Assembly: GCA_965237635.1 (NCBI GenBank)
Contig: CBDEFX010000002.1
Span: 2,232,001-2,296,000 of the forward strand
Reading direction: 5' to 3'
Origin: CBDEFX01 sp965237635
Lineage (GTDB): Bacteria; Chloroflexota; Dehalococcoidia; Lucifugimonadales; CAUZJF01
DNA: 64,000 nucleotides
A program made the position numbers and the translations under genes. Under the pieces are notes generated by a model, which made no database searches, was not told the origin of the DNA, and was given only the letters and a program-made list of their open reading frames with translations. Each line of letters starts with the position of its first letter. Position 1 is the stretch's first letter. This document shows positions 16,464 through 25,702 of the stretch, one piece after another.

Positions 16464-17453
16464 CTAAGACCGCAATTCGAGCGGCCACCTAGAATCCGCC
16501 GGGCTGGCACTGCCAGAGTCAGTCTTCGCGAGCTTGGTGTGCCGGCCGCCGATGAGCAGCTCGGTGACGTAAAGGTTACCTTCGCTATCGACCGCCTGAC
16601 CATGAGGGCTGCTGAATTTGCCCGGCTCGAAAAGCTCGGCCGGGATGTCCGGCCAGTCCTCCCTGTCGGACACCCCAGGGTTCTCTCCGAGGTAGCACAC
16701 AAATCTGTCCTCGCCGTCGACAATCGTTAGCCTCGATCCGCGGTGCTCGCCCATTATCATGAACTCGCCGTGAGTGGCAAAGCCGCCCGGCCTCGTCAGA
16801 AAGTCCGAGCCGAAGGCACGCTTGAAATGGCCGTCGGCGTCGTACACCTGTACCCGCTGGTTTAGCCGGTCGGCGATGTACAACTCCGGCTCCGATCTCC
16901 TGGTGTCGAACCAGAGGCCATGGGGCTGCTGGAACGCACCCGCCCGCCCCTCCTCCCCATTGACACTGCAGATGTACTCGCCGGACTTGCTGTATCGATG
17001 CAAGTAGCTTTCGCCGTAACCGTCCGCCACCCACACATCGCCGTTGCCCCCATGTCGTTCCTCGTTTACTGCCACCGAGGTTGGTGAGTAGGCGGCCGCT
17101 TGATAGATAGCTAGCTCCGGCCGCTCGAGACTCAAGACGGTCCGGCCGTCCAGGGTCGTCTTAACCACCTGGCCGGAGAGGTCGTCCGCAAGCCACAGAT
17201 ACTCAGCCTCACCCTCTTGGACGATGGCTATGCCGTGCGCGTTCGTTAGGCCGGTGGTCGATGAACGCAACAGGTTGCCGTCTTTGTCGAAGGCCAGCAG
17301 CTCGGGGTCGCCTGGGTGAAAGGTAATGAGCTCCCCACCCCCGGTGACCACCATATCGCTGTGCGCGAACCCCGTTCTAGCACTTTCGGTGTCGGGAATC
17401 TTCGCCCAGCCATCGATCCACTCATAAACGTGCTTCCCGTTGCCGATTCGCAT
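16464..17453 (-). CDS. NHL-repeat / six-bladed beta-propeller protein
   Basis: 329-residue cytoplasmic protein built from NHL-type blades: AHSDMVVTGGGELITFHPGD, GLTNAHGIAIVQEG...LWLADDLSGQV, SPTSVAVNEE...VWVADGYGESYLHRYSKSGEY, QQPHGLWFDT...LYIADRLNQRVQVYDADG and SSPHGQAVDSEGNLYVTELL. The repeating 'P.G...d..g.lyVaD....rv..yd..G' pattern is diagnostic of the fold. Relatives include peptidylamidoglycolate lyase-like and lactonase-like proteins, but no catalytic residues can be assigned. AGGAGGGG lies 8 nt before the ATG. It sits between the two inverted IS1380 copies and may have lost its original neighbours. Stop codon TAG. Confidence 0.8.
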   Translation of the reverse strand: MRIGNGKHVYEWIDGWAKIPDTESARTGFAHSDMVVTGGGELITFHPGDPELLAFDKDGNLLRSSTTGLTNAHGIAIVQEGEAEYLWLADDLSGQVVKTTLDGRTVLSLERPELAIYQAAAYSPTSVAVNEERHGGNGDVWVADGYGESYLHRYSKSGEYICSVNGEEGRAGAFQQPHGLWFDTRRSEPELYIADRLNQRVQVYDADGHFKRAFGSDFLTRPGGFATHGEFMIMGEHRGSRLTIVDGEDRFVCYLGENPGVSDREDWPDIPAELFEPGKFSSPHGQAVDSEGNLYVTELLIGGRHTKLAKTDSGSASPADSRWPLELRS

Positions 17454-17572
17454 TTTCGGACCCCTCCTGGACGCTTATTTCGGCGCGGCCTCTCGCCTCT
17501 CTAGATGATCGTTGACTCGCGAAGGCCACCTCTTAGCCACCCGAGCGAACGGGCGGGTAGAGTGGCCGACTC

Positions 17573-17881
17573 CTATTCCGAAGGAGCGTTCAGCCTCTCA
17601 ATCTGGTTCAGGTGGGTAATATCATGGTGAATACCATGTTCGACCATTTCGCTGACGTTCATCGAATGGCCCTGTCTGTTCACATCTGCCGAGAACCTGC
17701 CCGCCCGGTTCCAGGCAACCTTCGAGACAGCTTCGAGCATGAGCGCGTTAGAGTCTCGCATCACACGGAAGGTCTCAAGGAGCGCTGATACAGGCCGCTT
17801 ATGTGGTGCGAGATTCTTGGTAAACATTCGCTCGTCGAACAGAGCTATCTCTGGGTCTGGTTCCGCCAGGATTTTTCTAAA
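17573..17881 (-). pseudogene. DinB-family protein, 5'-truncated by IS1380 copy 2
   Basis: About 100 C-terminal residues of a DinB/YfiT-like four-helix protein: DERMFTKNLAPHKRPVSALL, ETFRVMRDSNALML, then VSEMVEHGIHHDITHLNQIE with His residues typical of the metal site. The N-terminal part is missing because the IS inverted repeat starts at 17882, and no matching N-terminal half is found on the other side of that IS. The open frame continues into the IS only because the transposase stop was removed by a 5-bp deletion. Confidence 0.75.
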
Positions 17882-19596
17882 CCCGAATCCACCGAAGGAC
17901 ACCGATGGACGGCGTGAGGAAAGCGGAAGGGGGGTGAGGGAGCTACAGGGGAAATAGCCTGGGTTCCATTTGGGGTAGGGAGGTCGGCGGACGGTCTTCA
18001 TCGCCGCACAGGGGCCCCTATGGCCGTCTGCGGGAGCTGCGATGCGCGGGATGGCGAGAGAATACGCAGCAGAGAACTCTCTCGGACCGGGCTGGCACGA
18101 GTCTGCGGGGATCTTCGGTTGTCCGGTGGGTGGGTCGGTCGCTGACGGTGCCGTCAGGCCGGGAATGGCTCGCAGCCGGGCCAAGGCACAGCTGAACTTC
18201 TCAGCCCAAGGCCAGCGATCCGGAAGATGCAGGGTCAACCGGCGTGCCGAGCGGGTGAGCCGTCCGGCCAGGGAGAAGAACCGCCGCCGGAGGGTCTTGG
18301 TGGTGGCTATCCGCTCTCCCAGACCGATCCGCGCCGTCCAGCGGGCCAGGTTGTGGGCCATCGTCTGGACGGCCAGCCAGGCACCGTTGGCGGCGAAGCG
18401 GCCCGAGGGGAGATGGTTCAGCCCGACGCCGTACTTGAGGTCGCGTATGGCATTCTCGATCTCGGCGTGGCGGCGATGGTCAGCCTCCAGTTCGAGCAAC
18501 TCCCCGTCCCGGTCGGTGATGAAGCCATGATAGCTGTATTTGGCGAAGAGGGCCAGTTGGGAACCGGGCGTCGGCTTCACCCGCCGGACGATGAGCCGTA
18601 CCGGCGCGGCGTCCGCCTCGGCCTGAAAGGGGGTGCAGGTGGTCTCGGCCACATCGGCGGCACCGTCCATCCAGTAAGGAATCGGCGTCTAGGCATCTTC
18701 GGGTATCGCCTCGATGAGATTGTGCAGGCTTTTGTGCTGGCGGATGGTGATGGAGAAGCGGACATCCATCTTGCGGCAGACGGATACCACGCCATGAGTG
18801 TAGAACCCGCTGTCGGCCCGTAGCGTGAGTCGTCCGTCGGCCCCGGCGTAGCGCACCCGTCCCACCGTCTCCCGCAGGAAGTGGGCGGCGCCGCGGGCGG
18901 TGTTGGCCCGGCCCTCGCGCAGCCGGGACATCAGCACGTCTCCGGTGCCGGCGGCGATGGCCGGCAGCGGGTGGTAGCCCCGCTTGCCGGTATAGCCGTG
19001 GTGGCGGGCGCCCTCCTTGGCCAGTCCGTAGGTCTCGCAGATGGTGGAGTCCAGGTCAATGGTCAGGGGCCCGTCGCCGGGTCCCGCCCCGGCCTGCCAA
19101 GCCCGGGCCAGCAACTCGCGGCTCACCCGGTCGAGTTGACGGACGTGGCCCCACCGGAAGCTGCGCAGGAAGGTGCCCAGGGTGGATGGCGCCTTGACCG
19201 TGCCGCCCAGGGTGCAGACCGTCCCCCCGGTGCGCAACACATCGGCGTCGTCAATGCAGTCGCCCCCAGCCAGCGCAGACGCCACCAGCGTCATCATCTT
19301 GTCGCTCGTGTTCGCCCGCCCCGGGGCATCGCCCAGGTCGAGGCGCTGCCGGACGAGTTCGGGCAGGCCGAGGTGCCGCGCCAGGGTGGCCGGAAGGAGC
19401 AGCCCGGCATTGGCCACCAAGCGGCGGTCGTCGAAAGTGATTTGGGATCCGGTCGGGGTGGTTGCGTGGCAGCATCTACTGGATGCTCCTTTTCCGGGGC
19501 CGTTTTTTTGCTACAAAACCATTATCCCAGAAACACAGGAGCGCCTTCTTGCCGCCTCAGGACGCTAACCCGACGCCCTCCTTCGGTGGATTCGGG
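17882..19596 (-). mobile_element. IS1380-family insertion sequence, copy 2 (defective)
   Basis: 1,715 bp, inverted relative to copy 1 and nearly identical to copy 3. Inverted repeats cccgaatccaccgaagga are intact at both ends; TTAA abuts the right end and CTAA the left. Its length is explained by copy 3 minus 5 bp plus 1 bp, the two indels found in the transposase gene. Confidence 0.88.
18154..19475 (-). pseudogene. IS1380 transposase, copy 2 (three lesions)
   Basis: Compared with copy 3: (1) one extra C within 'ggatccc' shortly after the start codon shifts the frame at about codon 10; (2) the Trp codon in 'EDAWTPIPYW' is TAG (18691-18689); (3) five bases are missing just before the normal stop, which removes it and fuses the frame to the adjacent DinB remnant. 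Everything else is almost unchanged, so the decay is recent. The product cannot be functional. Confidence 0.9.
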
Positions 19597-19644
19597 TTAA
19601 AGTCAGGATTACTGGAGATCTCGACGGAGTGGAGAGAAGAGCAC

Positions 19645-19812
19645 ATGACATTGTTTTTCTATAACCAACTCAAAGTTCAGAGCGAGATGACCCACGTCGC
19701 TGAAACCGTGGTCGCATCCTCGGGGAGGAACCTAGCGATCCAGGTTCCGAAGGCACCGGCCCAGGTTGCGTTACTCGGGTCCAGGCAGCTTGATATGGGT
19801 AATCCCGGTTGA
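19645..19812 (+). CDS. Hypothetical 55-aa ORF before the enolase-superfamily gene
   Basis: A short frame (MTLFFYNQLKVQ...SRQLDMGNPG) with GGAGAGAAGAG ahead of its ATG. Its TGA overlaps the TTG start of the next gene, so translational coupling is possible. There is no signal peptide or recognisable motif. It begins 49 bp after IS1380 copy 2, so it may be the remnant of a longer gene cut by the insertion rather than a true leader protein. Confidence 0.35.
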   Translation: MTLFFYNQLKVQSEMTHVAETVVASSGRNLAIQVPKAPAQVALLGSRQLDMGNPG

Positions 19813-20939
19813 GATTCTCCACTGTCGAATTCGCGTCCGTACGTGTGACCGACTACATGGTCTGGACTTTCCTGGAGATACGTGACGGCCAGGGGGCCCC
19901 TGCCGTCGTAGAGATCACATTCCTCGAAGATATTGCAGAGGTCGTCAGGCTGATCTCGGAGCTCGTGGCATCTCTGCAAGGTAAGGACATCGCCAGCGAA
20001 TCCGACCTCGGCGAGCTGCTGGGGATCAATACTGATGAACTGCGCGCCAACCGCGCTCTGGCCACAGCCTTCGGCGCACTTGGGACAGCAGTGGTGGATA
20101 TTCAGTCTCAGGTAGACGGCAGCACTATAACCGAGGCCCTGGGGGGAAAGCCGCAGGAGAACGTACAGCTTTACGCGAACATAAACCGCTCTCTAGTGGG
20201 CAAAGAGAGGACACCCCGTGCTTTCGCCGCCGCGGCGGAGAGCGCGGTAAAGGCCGGCTTCGCTATCGTGAAGTGCGCGCCGTTCGATGAAGTCCACCCG
20301 CCAGCCACCACCGACGAGATTCTGGACCTGGCTCGCCCCGGACTTGAGAGAGTGGCCGCGGTGAGGTTGGCCGTTGGCCCCGACGTGCCTGTACTTGTCG
20401 ACTGCCATTCGCGCTTCGAGGCGCATACGGCGCCGAGTATCGCCGAGCAGTTGGGGGAGCTCGACGTCGGGTGGTTCGAGGAGCCACTCGACCCCATAAG
20501 CGATGCCGAGGGGCTTGCGCTGGCGGCTGAAAAGGTGACAATACCGGTGGCCGGCGGCGAGTTCGGCTATGGCGAGCAGTTTTTTGTTGACCTGGTCAGG
20601 AGAGGCGCAGTAAGCATCGTCATGCCAGACGTCAGGCACTGCGGCGGGGTAGCCGAGGCCCACCGGGCAGGGCGCTCGGCAATCAGGGCGGGTGGCCAAG
20701 TCTCGTTGCACAGCCCCACAGGGCCCATCTCTCAGCTGGCCAGCGCCCATGTAACAGCGGCCCTGCCGGGAGCGCTGGCGCTGGAACATGCGGTTGGGGA
20801 GGTGTCATGGCGTGCCGACCTGGTGGTGCCCGCCGAACGCATCGAGAACGGCCACATCTGGTTCCCTGGAACGGTGGGTCTTGGCGCGACCCTGAACTCG
20901 GCGCTGGTGGCGCGCTACGGAAGAAGATGGAACGGCTAG
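19809..20939 (+). CDS. Enolase-superfamily (mandelate racemase/muconate lactonizing) enzyme
   Basis: 376 residues of the MR/MLE group, enzymes that abstract the proton alpha to a carboxylate, mostly acid-sugar dehydratases. Metal-ligand positions are visible: Asp in VPVLVDCHSRF, Glu in VGWFEEPLDP and Glu in VAGGEFGYG. The general-base region is MPDVRHCGGV, and LHSPTGPIS supplies the His seen in galactonate-dehydratase-like members. The first Lys lies in IVKCAPFDEV, but the usual KxK pair is incomplete. The N-terminal capping domain is short and atypical (SVRVTDYMVWTFLEIRD). The start is TTG overlapping the upstream stop; no strong Shine-Dalgarno. A D-2-hydroxyacid dehydrogenase follows after 58 bp, consistent with acid-sugar breakdown. 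Confidence 0.85.
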   Translation: MRFSTVEFASVRVTDYMVWTFLEIRDGQGAPAVVEITFLEDIAEVVRLISELVASLQGKDIASESDLGELLGINTDELRANRALATAFGALGTAVVDIQSQVDGSTITEALGGKPQENVQLYANINRSLVGKERTPRAFAAAAESAVKAGFAIVKCAPFDEVHPPATTDEILDLARPGLERVAAVRLAVGPDVPVLVDCHSRFEAHTAPSIAEQLGELDVGWFEEPLDPISDAEGLALAAEKVTIPVAGGEFGYGEQFFVDLVRRGAVSIVMPDVRHCGGVAEAHRAGRSAIRAGGQVSLHSPTGPISQLASAHVTAALPGALALEHAVGEVSWRADLVVPAERIENGHIWFPGTVGLGATLNSALVARYGRRWNG

Positions 20940-20997
20940 GTTGTAACGGAGACCGGATGACTTCTGCTCATCTGACCTGAACACGAAGAGGAGCACG

Positions 20998-22014
20998 ATG
21001 GCCAAATACAAGATCGCATTTGTTTCTCGCCGCGAGCCGGACAGTAAGCTCATCGAAGAGCAGCTGGCCGGCATTGATTATGAGATGGACGTTCACGTTT
21101 GCGCCAGTGAGGGTGAGACCATCGAGGCCGTCAAGGGCGCCGACGTCATCATAACCGGGGGCGTGCCCATGCCCCGTTCGGTCATTCAGGAGATAGACAC
21201 TGCCCAGGCCATAGTGATCGGCGGCCATGGATTCGACCCAGTCGACCACAATGCAGCCACAGACAAGGGGATTATGGTGGCGAACACCGCCGGGTTCTGC
21301 TCGGAAGAGGTATCGGACCACGTCATCATGCTGCTGCTGGCATCCGTCAAGAGCCTGGTCCAGTTGAACAACGCGGTAAAGAACGGCGTATGGCAGCATC
21401 GCCCACAGAATTTCGGCTACCCGTTGAGCCACGTGTATGAAAAGACCTTGGGCCAGATCGGTCTTGGAAACATAGGTCGGGCGACGGCCCGAAAAGCGAA
21501 GGCCTTCGGGTTGGAGGTCATTGGCTACGACCCCTACATCCAACCATGGATAGCAAAGGAGCACGGCGTGAAGCTGATGTCCAGCCTCGAGGACATGGCC
21601 ACCCGGTCGGACTTCGTGTCGCTGATCGTGCCGTCAAACGAGGAGACGGAAAAGCTCGTCGGGGAAAGCTTCTTCAAGGCCATGAAGCGCACGGGGTACT
21701 TCATTAACACCTCCCGCGGGCCCACCGTCGATGAGCAGGCCCTTATTCGGGCCCTGCAAAGCGGCGAGATCGCCGGCGCAGCGCTCGACGTGTTCGAGCA
21801 GGAGCCTACGCCGGTCGACAATCCGCTGCTGAAAATGGAGAACGTCATCGTAACTCCTCACACGGCGGGGGTGTCAGACGTGGTGGGGGAACGAATGAAG
21901 GTGCAGATCGGCCAGGAGGCGGCCAGGATATTACGCGGGACGCTGCCCATGTCCCTGGTGAACCCTGCGGTGAGACACAAGATACCGGCGCGGCCTGCGG
22001 CGATCAACCTCTAG
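20998..22014 (+). CDS. D-2-hydroxyacid dehydrogenase (NAD-dependent)
   Basis: 338-residue Rossmann enzyme interconverting 2-oxoacids and D-2-hydroxyacids. The nucleotide-binding motif is GLGNIGRATARKAKAFGLEV (about residues 158-177), followed by the acidic residue in YDPY. The catalytic Arg lies near NTSRGPTVDEQAL, the Glu in ALDVFEQEP and the His in VIVTPHTAGVSDV, giving the normal Arg-Glu-His set. The start has GAGGAG 4 nt upstream. It probably forms an operon with the preceding enolase-superfamily gene and may act on the 2-oxo product of that dehydratase. Ends in TAG. Confidence 0.92.
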   Translation: MAKYKIAFVSRREPDSKLIEEQLAGIDYEMDVHVCASEGETIEAVKGADVIITGGVPMPRSVIQEIDTAQAIVIGGHGFDPVDHNAATDKGIMVANTAGFCSEEVSDHVIMLLLASVKSLVQLNNAVKNGVWQHRPQNFGYPLSHVYEKTLGQIGLGNIGRATARKAKAFGLEVIGYDPYIQPWIAKEHGVKLMSSLEDMATRSDFVSLIVPSNEETEKLVGESFFKAMKRTGYFINTSRGPTVDEQALIRALQSGEIAGAALDVFEQEPTPVDNPLLKMENVIVTPHTAGVSDVVGERMKVQIGQEAARILRGTLPMSLVNPAVRHKIPARPAAINL

Positions 22015-22295
22015 CGCTCAGTCACAGACGCTTTGATGGGTAATCGCAACTTTTGCGTCCAGCGGCCCGACGGGGGAGTGCAGAGGGGGCGGAGCCCCCT
22101 TTGCCAGGGGCACGGGGTAATCCCCGTATTTCTCCAAATGGCGGGTGGGTGGGTAATAAGAGCGCATCAATTCACCGTTGACAGAGTACTAGTGTCCTGT
22201 CCCGTTAGCACCGAGCCTCGGGACCCATCGATCAATCCAACAAGAATCGGCGTCGACCGTAGCGGCAGAACTGAGCAAACTGGAGGGAAGACACT
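22015..22295. other. Intergenic region with GC-rich hairpin
   Basis: 281 bp without a credible gene. It holds a hairpin-forming stretch 'gggggcggagcccccttt' (around 22085-22102), which could end the dehydrogenase transcript, and a TTGACA at 22179 without a matching -10. Confidence 0.4.
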
Positions 22296-23054
22296 GTGTT
22301 GCTGGCTGGCAAGGTAGCGCTGATTACGGGGGCTGCGTCGGGCATTGGCAGAGCCACAGCGCGGCTATTCTCTCGTGAGGGCGCCAACGTGGTAGTCGCG
22401 GACATCAACGAGGCCGGTGGCCAGGAGACGGTACGCGGCATACGCATGGCCTCGGGTGAGGCCGTGTTCGTCAACGCAGATGTCGGGAAGATGGACCATG
22501 TGGAGGCGATGGTGCGGGCGGCGATAGACCGATATGGGCGCATAGACATTATTCACAGCAACGCCGCCGCGTTCCCGATGGGGAGCGCCACGGAAATCAG
22601 CGAGGAGGAGTGGGACTCTACGCTGGCCGTCTGCCTGAAAGCGACCTGGATGATCGCCCACTGCGCCGTTCCGACCATGCTGGAGCAGGGAGGGGGCGTA
22701 ATAGTGATCACCGGCTCCGTCCATGCCATACGGGGGTTCGCCTCCAACGCGCCATATCAGGCAGCGAAAGGTGGGCTCCTCGCCTTGACGCGTTCCCTGG
22801 CCGCTGACTACGCTCCTACGATTCGAGTCAACACCATTTTGCCAGGGGCGGTCGTTACCGGTCGTTGGGAAGGCTTCTCTCAAGAGGAGAGGGAAAGGAT
22901 TGCGCAGATGTGCCTGCTCCGGCGCAACGGCCAACCCGACGAGATCGCCCAGGCCGCCCTCTTCCTCGCGTCAGACATGTCTTCGTACATAACCGGCACA
23001 CAACTAATCGTGGACGGCGGTCTAAGTCCCGGTCCCGTTATTGAAAGGCGTTAG
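22296..23054 (+). CDS. SDR family oxidoreductase
   Basis: 252-residue classical short-chain dehydrogenase. The cofactor motif is TGAASGIGRATARLF (about residues 12-26), with an Asp in VVVADINEAGG that favours NAD(H). The NAG-equivalent is HSNAA. The catalytic Ser lies in VITGSVHAIRG and the YxxxK pair is YQAAK. The C terminus ends ITGTQLIVDGGLSPG. The start is GTG with GGAGGG 8 nt upstream. The substrate cannot be told from sequence. It follows the dehydratase/dehydrogenase pair on the same strand after a 281-bp gap and may belong to the same catabolic set. Confidence 0.92.
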   Translation: MLLAGKVALITGAASGIGRATARLFSREGANVVVADINEAGGQETVRGIRMASGEAVFVNADVGKMDHVEAMVRAAIDRYGRIDIIHSNAAAFPMGSATEISEEEWDSTLAVCLKATWMIAHCAVPTMLEQGGGVIVITGSVHAIRGFASNAPYQAAKGGLLALTRSLAADYAPTIRVNTILPGAVVTGRWEGFSQEERERIAQMCLLRRNGQPDEIAQAALFLASDMSSYITGTQLIVDGGLSPGPVIERR

Positions 23055-23181
23055 GCTCGGCACCAGGGCCTGTTCGACGTGGCGAGTTACCGCAACCGGG
23101 CTGTCCACTCGGGCGTTGTACGGCCAACTCGGCCAACCCCCACAACCGCACCCGATAGCTGTGTGTGCTCGAGCGCGGTGG

Positions 23182-24426
23182 CTAGGCCGCCGCGCTTCTC
23201 TGAAAGGTGAGTGGCAGCGATTTCAGGGCGCGAAAGGCCAGGTTCTTCTCATACTCCAGAGCTGCGTCGCTTTCAAGCCTCAACTGAGGAAGCCGGTGGA
23301 GGATCGAGTCAATAGCGATCTGCCCTTCGACACGAGCCAGCGGCGCGCCTACGCAGAAGTGGATGCCATACCCGAACGATCCGTGCCGGTTGTTCTGCCT
23401 TGTGATGTCGAGCCGGTCAGGATCGGGAAACTGTGCGGGGTCTCTGTTTGCCGCGCCCGCCATCAATAGGACGAACTGTCCTTTGCCGATAAGCTTGCCG
23501 CCGATTTCCAGCTCTTCTGTGGACACGCGGTTGGTTCGCTGGAGTGGAGAGTCGTACCGGAGTAGCTTCTCCACTGCTGTCTCGATCAACGATGGATCGT
23601 CCCTCAGTTTTTGCATCTGGTCGGGGTGTCTCAGAAGCGCCAGCATCCCGTTCCTGATCAGGTTGGTGGTCGTCTCGTGGCCGGCGACGAGAAAAATGAC
23701 TATCAGGGCCAGCATCTCATCCTCGTTCAGCACGTCGCCCTCGTCCTCGATGGCGATGAGGGAGCTGATGAGGTCGTCCTTGGGGTCCAGACGGCGTTGC
23801 GCGACTATGTCGTTAACGTAGTCGCGCATCTCCACCAGGCTCCGCTGGGCAACTACGGCGCGGTCCGGTACGAAGCTGTTACCGGCGAACGCGATCATGT
23901 TATCGCTCCACGGCTTGAACCGGGAACGGTCCTCGGGCGGCACGCCGACTACTTCCGTGATCACAATGGCTGGCAAGGGGAAAGCGAAACCGCCGATCAG
24001 GTCAAAACGCTCGCTGTCCTGCACCGAGTCCAGGAGCTCGTCCACGATCGCCTGAATCCGCGGACGCATGCCCTCTGCGACCCTCGGCCTGAACGCTTTG
24101 TTTACCAGCCCTCGGAGGCGTGTGTGGGCCGGTGGGTCTGAGAATCCCAAGAACGCCGAGAACACGCGCACCAGGGGGAGCACCTCCTCCTGCACCGACT
24201 CCGGCAGCTGGCTGACAAACGTCGGCATTCGCGCCGAAGAAAGACGGGGATCGCGCGCCCCGGACACGACGTCCGAGTACCTGGTGATGAGCCAGCTGTC
24301 AAAGCCGGGGCTCCAGTGCACAGGGGCCTGATCTCGGAGTTGCTGGTACAGCGGATAAGGGTTGGCCATGATCTCGGGATCGAACTCGGCATATCTCTCG
24401 ACCGCGAGCTCATAGTCTGGCGACAT
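23182..24426 (-). CDS. Cytochrome P450
   Basis: 414-residue soluble bacterial P450 (monooxygenase). The oxygen-binding I-helix motif is VAGHETT, the K-helix ExxR is EKLLR, and the heme-binding loop is FGYGIHFCVGAPLAR with the Cys thiolate ligand. The N terminus has the usual DP..hanPYPLYQQLRDQAPVHW block and no membrane anchor. No ferredoxin or reductase gene lies nearby, so its electron donor must come from elsewhere. The tail ends FQRSAAA before TAG. Substrate unknown; neighbouring SDR and dehydrogenase genes suggest a role in breaking down hydrophobic or terpenoid compounds. Confidence 0.96.
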   Translation of the reverse strand: MSPDYELAVERYAEFDPEIMANPYPLYQQLRDQAPVHWSPGFDSWLITRYSDVVSGARDPRLSSARMPTFVSQLPESVQEEVLPLVRVFSAFLGFSDPPAHTRLRGLVNKAFRPRVAEGMRPRIQAIVDELLDSVQDSERFDLIGGFAFPLPAIVITEVVGVPPEDRSRFKPWSDNMIAFAGNSFVPDRAVVAQRSLVEMRDYVNDIVAQRRLDPKDDLISSLIAIEDEGDVLNEDEMLALIVIFLVAGHETTTNLIRNGMLALLRHPDQMQKLRDDPSLIETAVEKLLRYDSPLQRTNRVSTEELEIGGKLIGKGQFVLLMAGAANRDPAQFPDPDRLDITRQNNRHGSFGYGIHFCVGAPLARVEGQIAIDSILHRLPQLRLESDAALEYEKNLAFRALKSLPLTFQRSAAA

Positions 24427-24545
24427 AAGAACTTTCCGAACTCCGGGTACGACTATAGACGGCCACTTGAAAATGTCAGCAAAAACGCCGGGACACCGAT
24501 CGTGGTGCCCCTTTCTAGCTACAAACAGACGCGTGTTATGTCAAG

Positions 24546-24632
24546 TGGTGCCGAGGAGGAGACTCGAACTCCTACAGCCGTTAGGCCACAGCGCCCTCAA
24601 CGCTGCGTGTCTACCAATTCCACCACCTCGGC
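24546..24632 (-). tRNA. tRNA-Leu (anticodon GAG), CCA encoded
   Basis: 87 nt on the minus strand. The acceptor stem GCCGAGG (24632-24626) pairs with CCTCGGC (24556-24550). The anticodon loop TTGAGGG gives GAG. A long variable arm, as expected for Leu, is followed by the T-arm with GTTCGAGTC, discriminator A and an encoded CCA. Confidence 0.95.
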
Positions 24633-24766
24633 TGGGTGCTACGTGCGGGCTTCGATGAGGGTGGGAGGCCGACATTGCCGAGTTCCCATGGTGCCGGCGC
24701 GCTCCGTAGCCCAATTATAGTCAGGGGCCGGTGGCCCTGTCCACCGTTGACCTCACCCGACTGAGG

Positions 24767-25567
24767 TCAATGCATATGGGAGCCACCGCTGACGTTCAGG
24801 GTCTGGCCGGTGATGTTCCGGGCTCGGTCGGAGGCCAGGAACGCCACCGCGTAGCCGATGTCTTCCGGAGTCTGCTCCCTGCCTAGCGGGATCCGCTCTT
24901 CGACCGCGCTGTCGAAGATCTCCCGTGGCGTATTTCCACCAAACCTCTCCTGGTCAAGGCTCCAGTGGACGGCGATTCTCTCCCACATAGGGGTCCATAG
25001 GAGTCCAGGGCAGATCGCGTTGACATTGATGTCGAACGGCGCAAGCTCCAACGCCGTGTGCTGGGTCAGATTGATTGCCCCGGCCTTCGACGCGCCGTAT
25101 GGTGCGCTGGTCATGGTGCCGAGCCTGCCGGCGATCGAGGAGATATTCACGATCTTGCCGTACCGCCTCTCTTTCATGTGAGGCGCAACAGCGTTCGTGA
25201 CCCTGGCCATTCCCTTTACGTTCACCTCGAACGTTGCGTCCCAGTCTTCGTCGGTCGGCTTCTCGCGTTGCTCCCAGCCCGAGGCCGCGATGACCCCGGC
25301 ATTGTTGACCAGGATGTCGATGCGGCCAAAGCGTTCGATGACCTGACCCACCATACGCTCGACCGACCCCTTGTCCGTGACGTCGACTGGCTCCGCTATC
25401 GACTGCCGGCCGTTGTCCGCGACCTCCGAGGCCACTGACTTTGCGTCTTCCAGGTTGACGTCCGCCACAACGACGTCAGCCCCGTTCTCGGCCAGTGTCA
25501 GGCATATCGCACGCCCTATCCCTCTGCCGCCCCCGGTCACCAGGGCAACCTTGCCAGTAACGTCCAT
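24767..25567 (-). CDS. SDR family oxidoreductase
   Basis: 266-residue classical SDR. TGGGRGIGRAICLTLAENGA is the cofactor-binding loop, with Asp in VVVADVNLED (NAD preference). Further motifs are LVNNAGVIA, the catalytic Ser in NISSIAGRLG, YGASK, and the C-terminal ITGQTLNVSGG. The domain between YxxxK and the tail has an insertion (PMWERIAVHWSLDQERFGGN) around the substrate loop. ATG with TAGGAG upstream, and TATAAT about 46 nt before the start (25619-25614, minus strand). It lies upstream of and divergent from the 6-phosphogluconate dehydrogenase-like gene. Substrate unknown. Ends in TGA. Confidence 0.93.
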   Translation of the reverse strand: MDVTGKVALVTGGGRGIGRAICLTLAENGADVVVADVNLEDAKSVASEVADNGRQSIAEPVDVTDKGSVERMVGQVIERFGRIDILVNNAGVIAASGWEQREKPTDEDWDATFEVNVKGMARVTNAVAPHMKERRYGKIVNISSIAGRLGTMTSAPYGASKAGAINLTQHTALELAPFDINVNAICPGLLWTPMWERIAVHWSLDQERFGGNTPREIFDSAVEERIPLGREQTPEDIGYAVAFLASDRARNITGQTLNVSGGSHMH

Positions 25568-25702
25568 GCAGCGCTCCTACCGCAGCCCAGACCGTGAGAT
25601 GTCGCGGTGCCGCATTATACCATCGACCGAGGCCCAATCCACGGCCGGATGGAGTACCATAGCACCTGTCCGACGCACTGATTCTTCGATAGGAGAAGCA
25701 CA

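Noticed and set aside
17881..18153. Coding extension between the IS1380 transposase and DinB
   Set aside because: Created only by a 5-bp deletion of the transposase stop; the sequence is IS end DNA that is non-coding in copies 1 and 3.
14553..19596. Composite transposon formed by two IS1380 copies
   Set aside because: The two copies are clearly diverged, copy 2 is defective, and the outer flanks do not share a target duplication.
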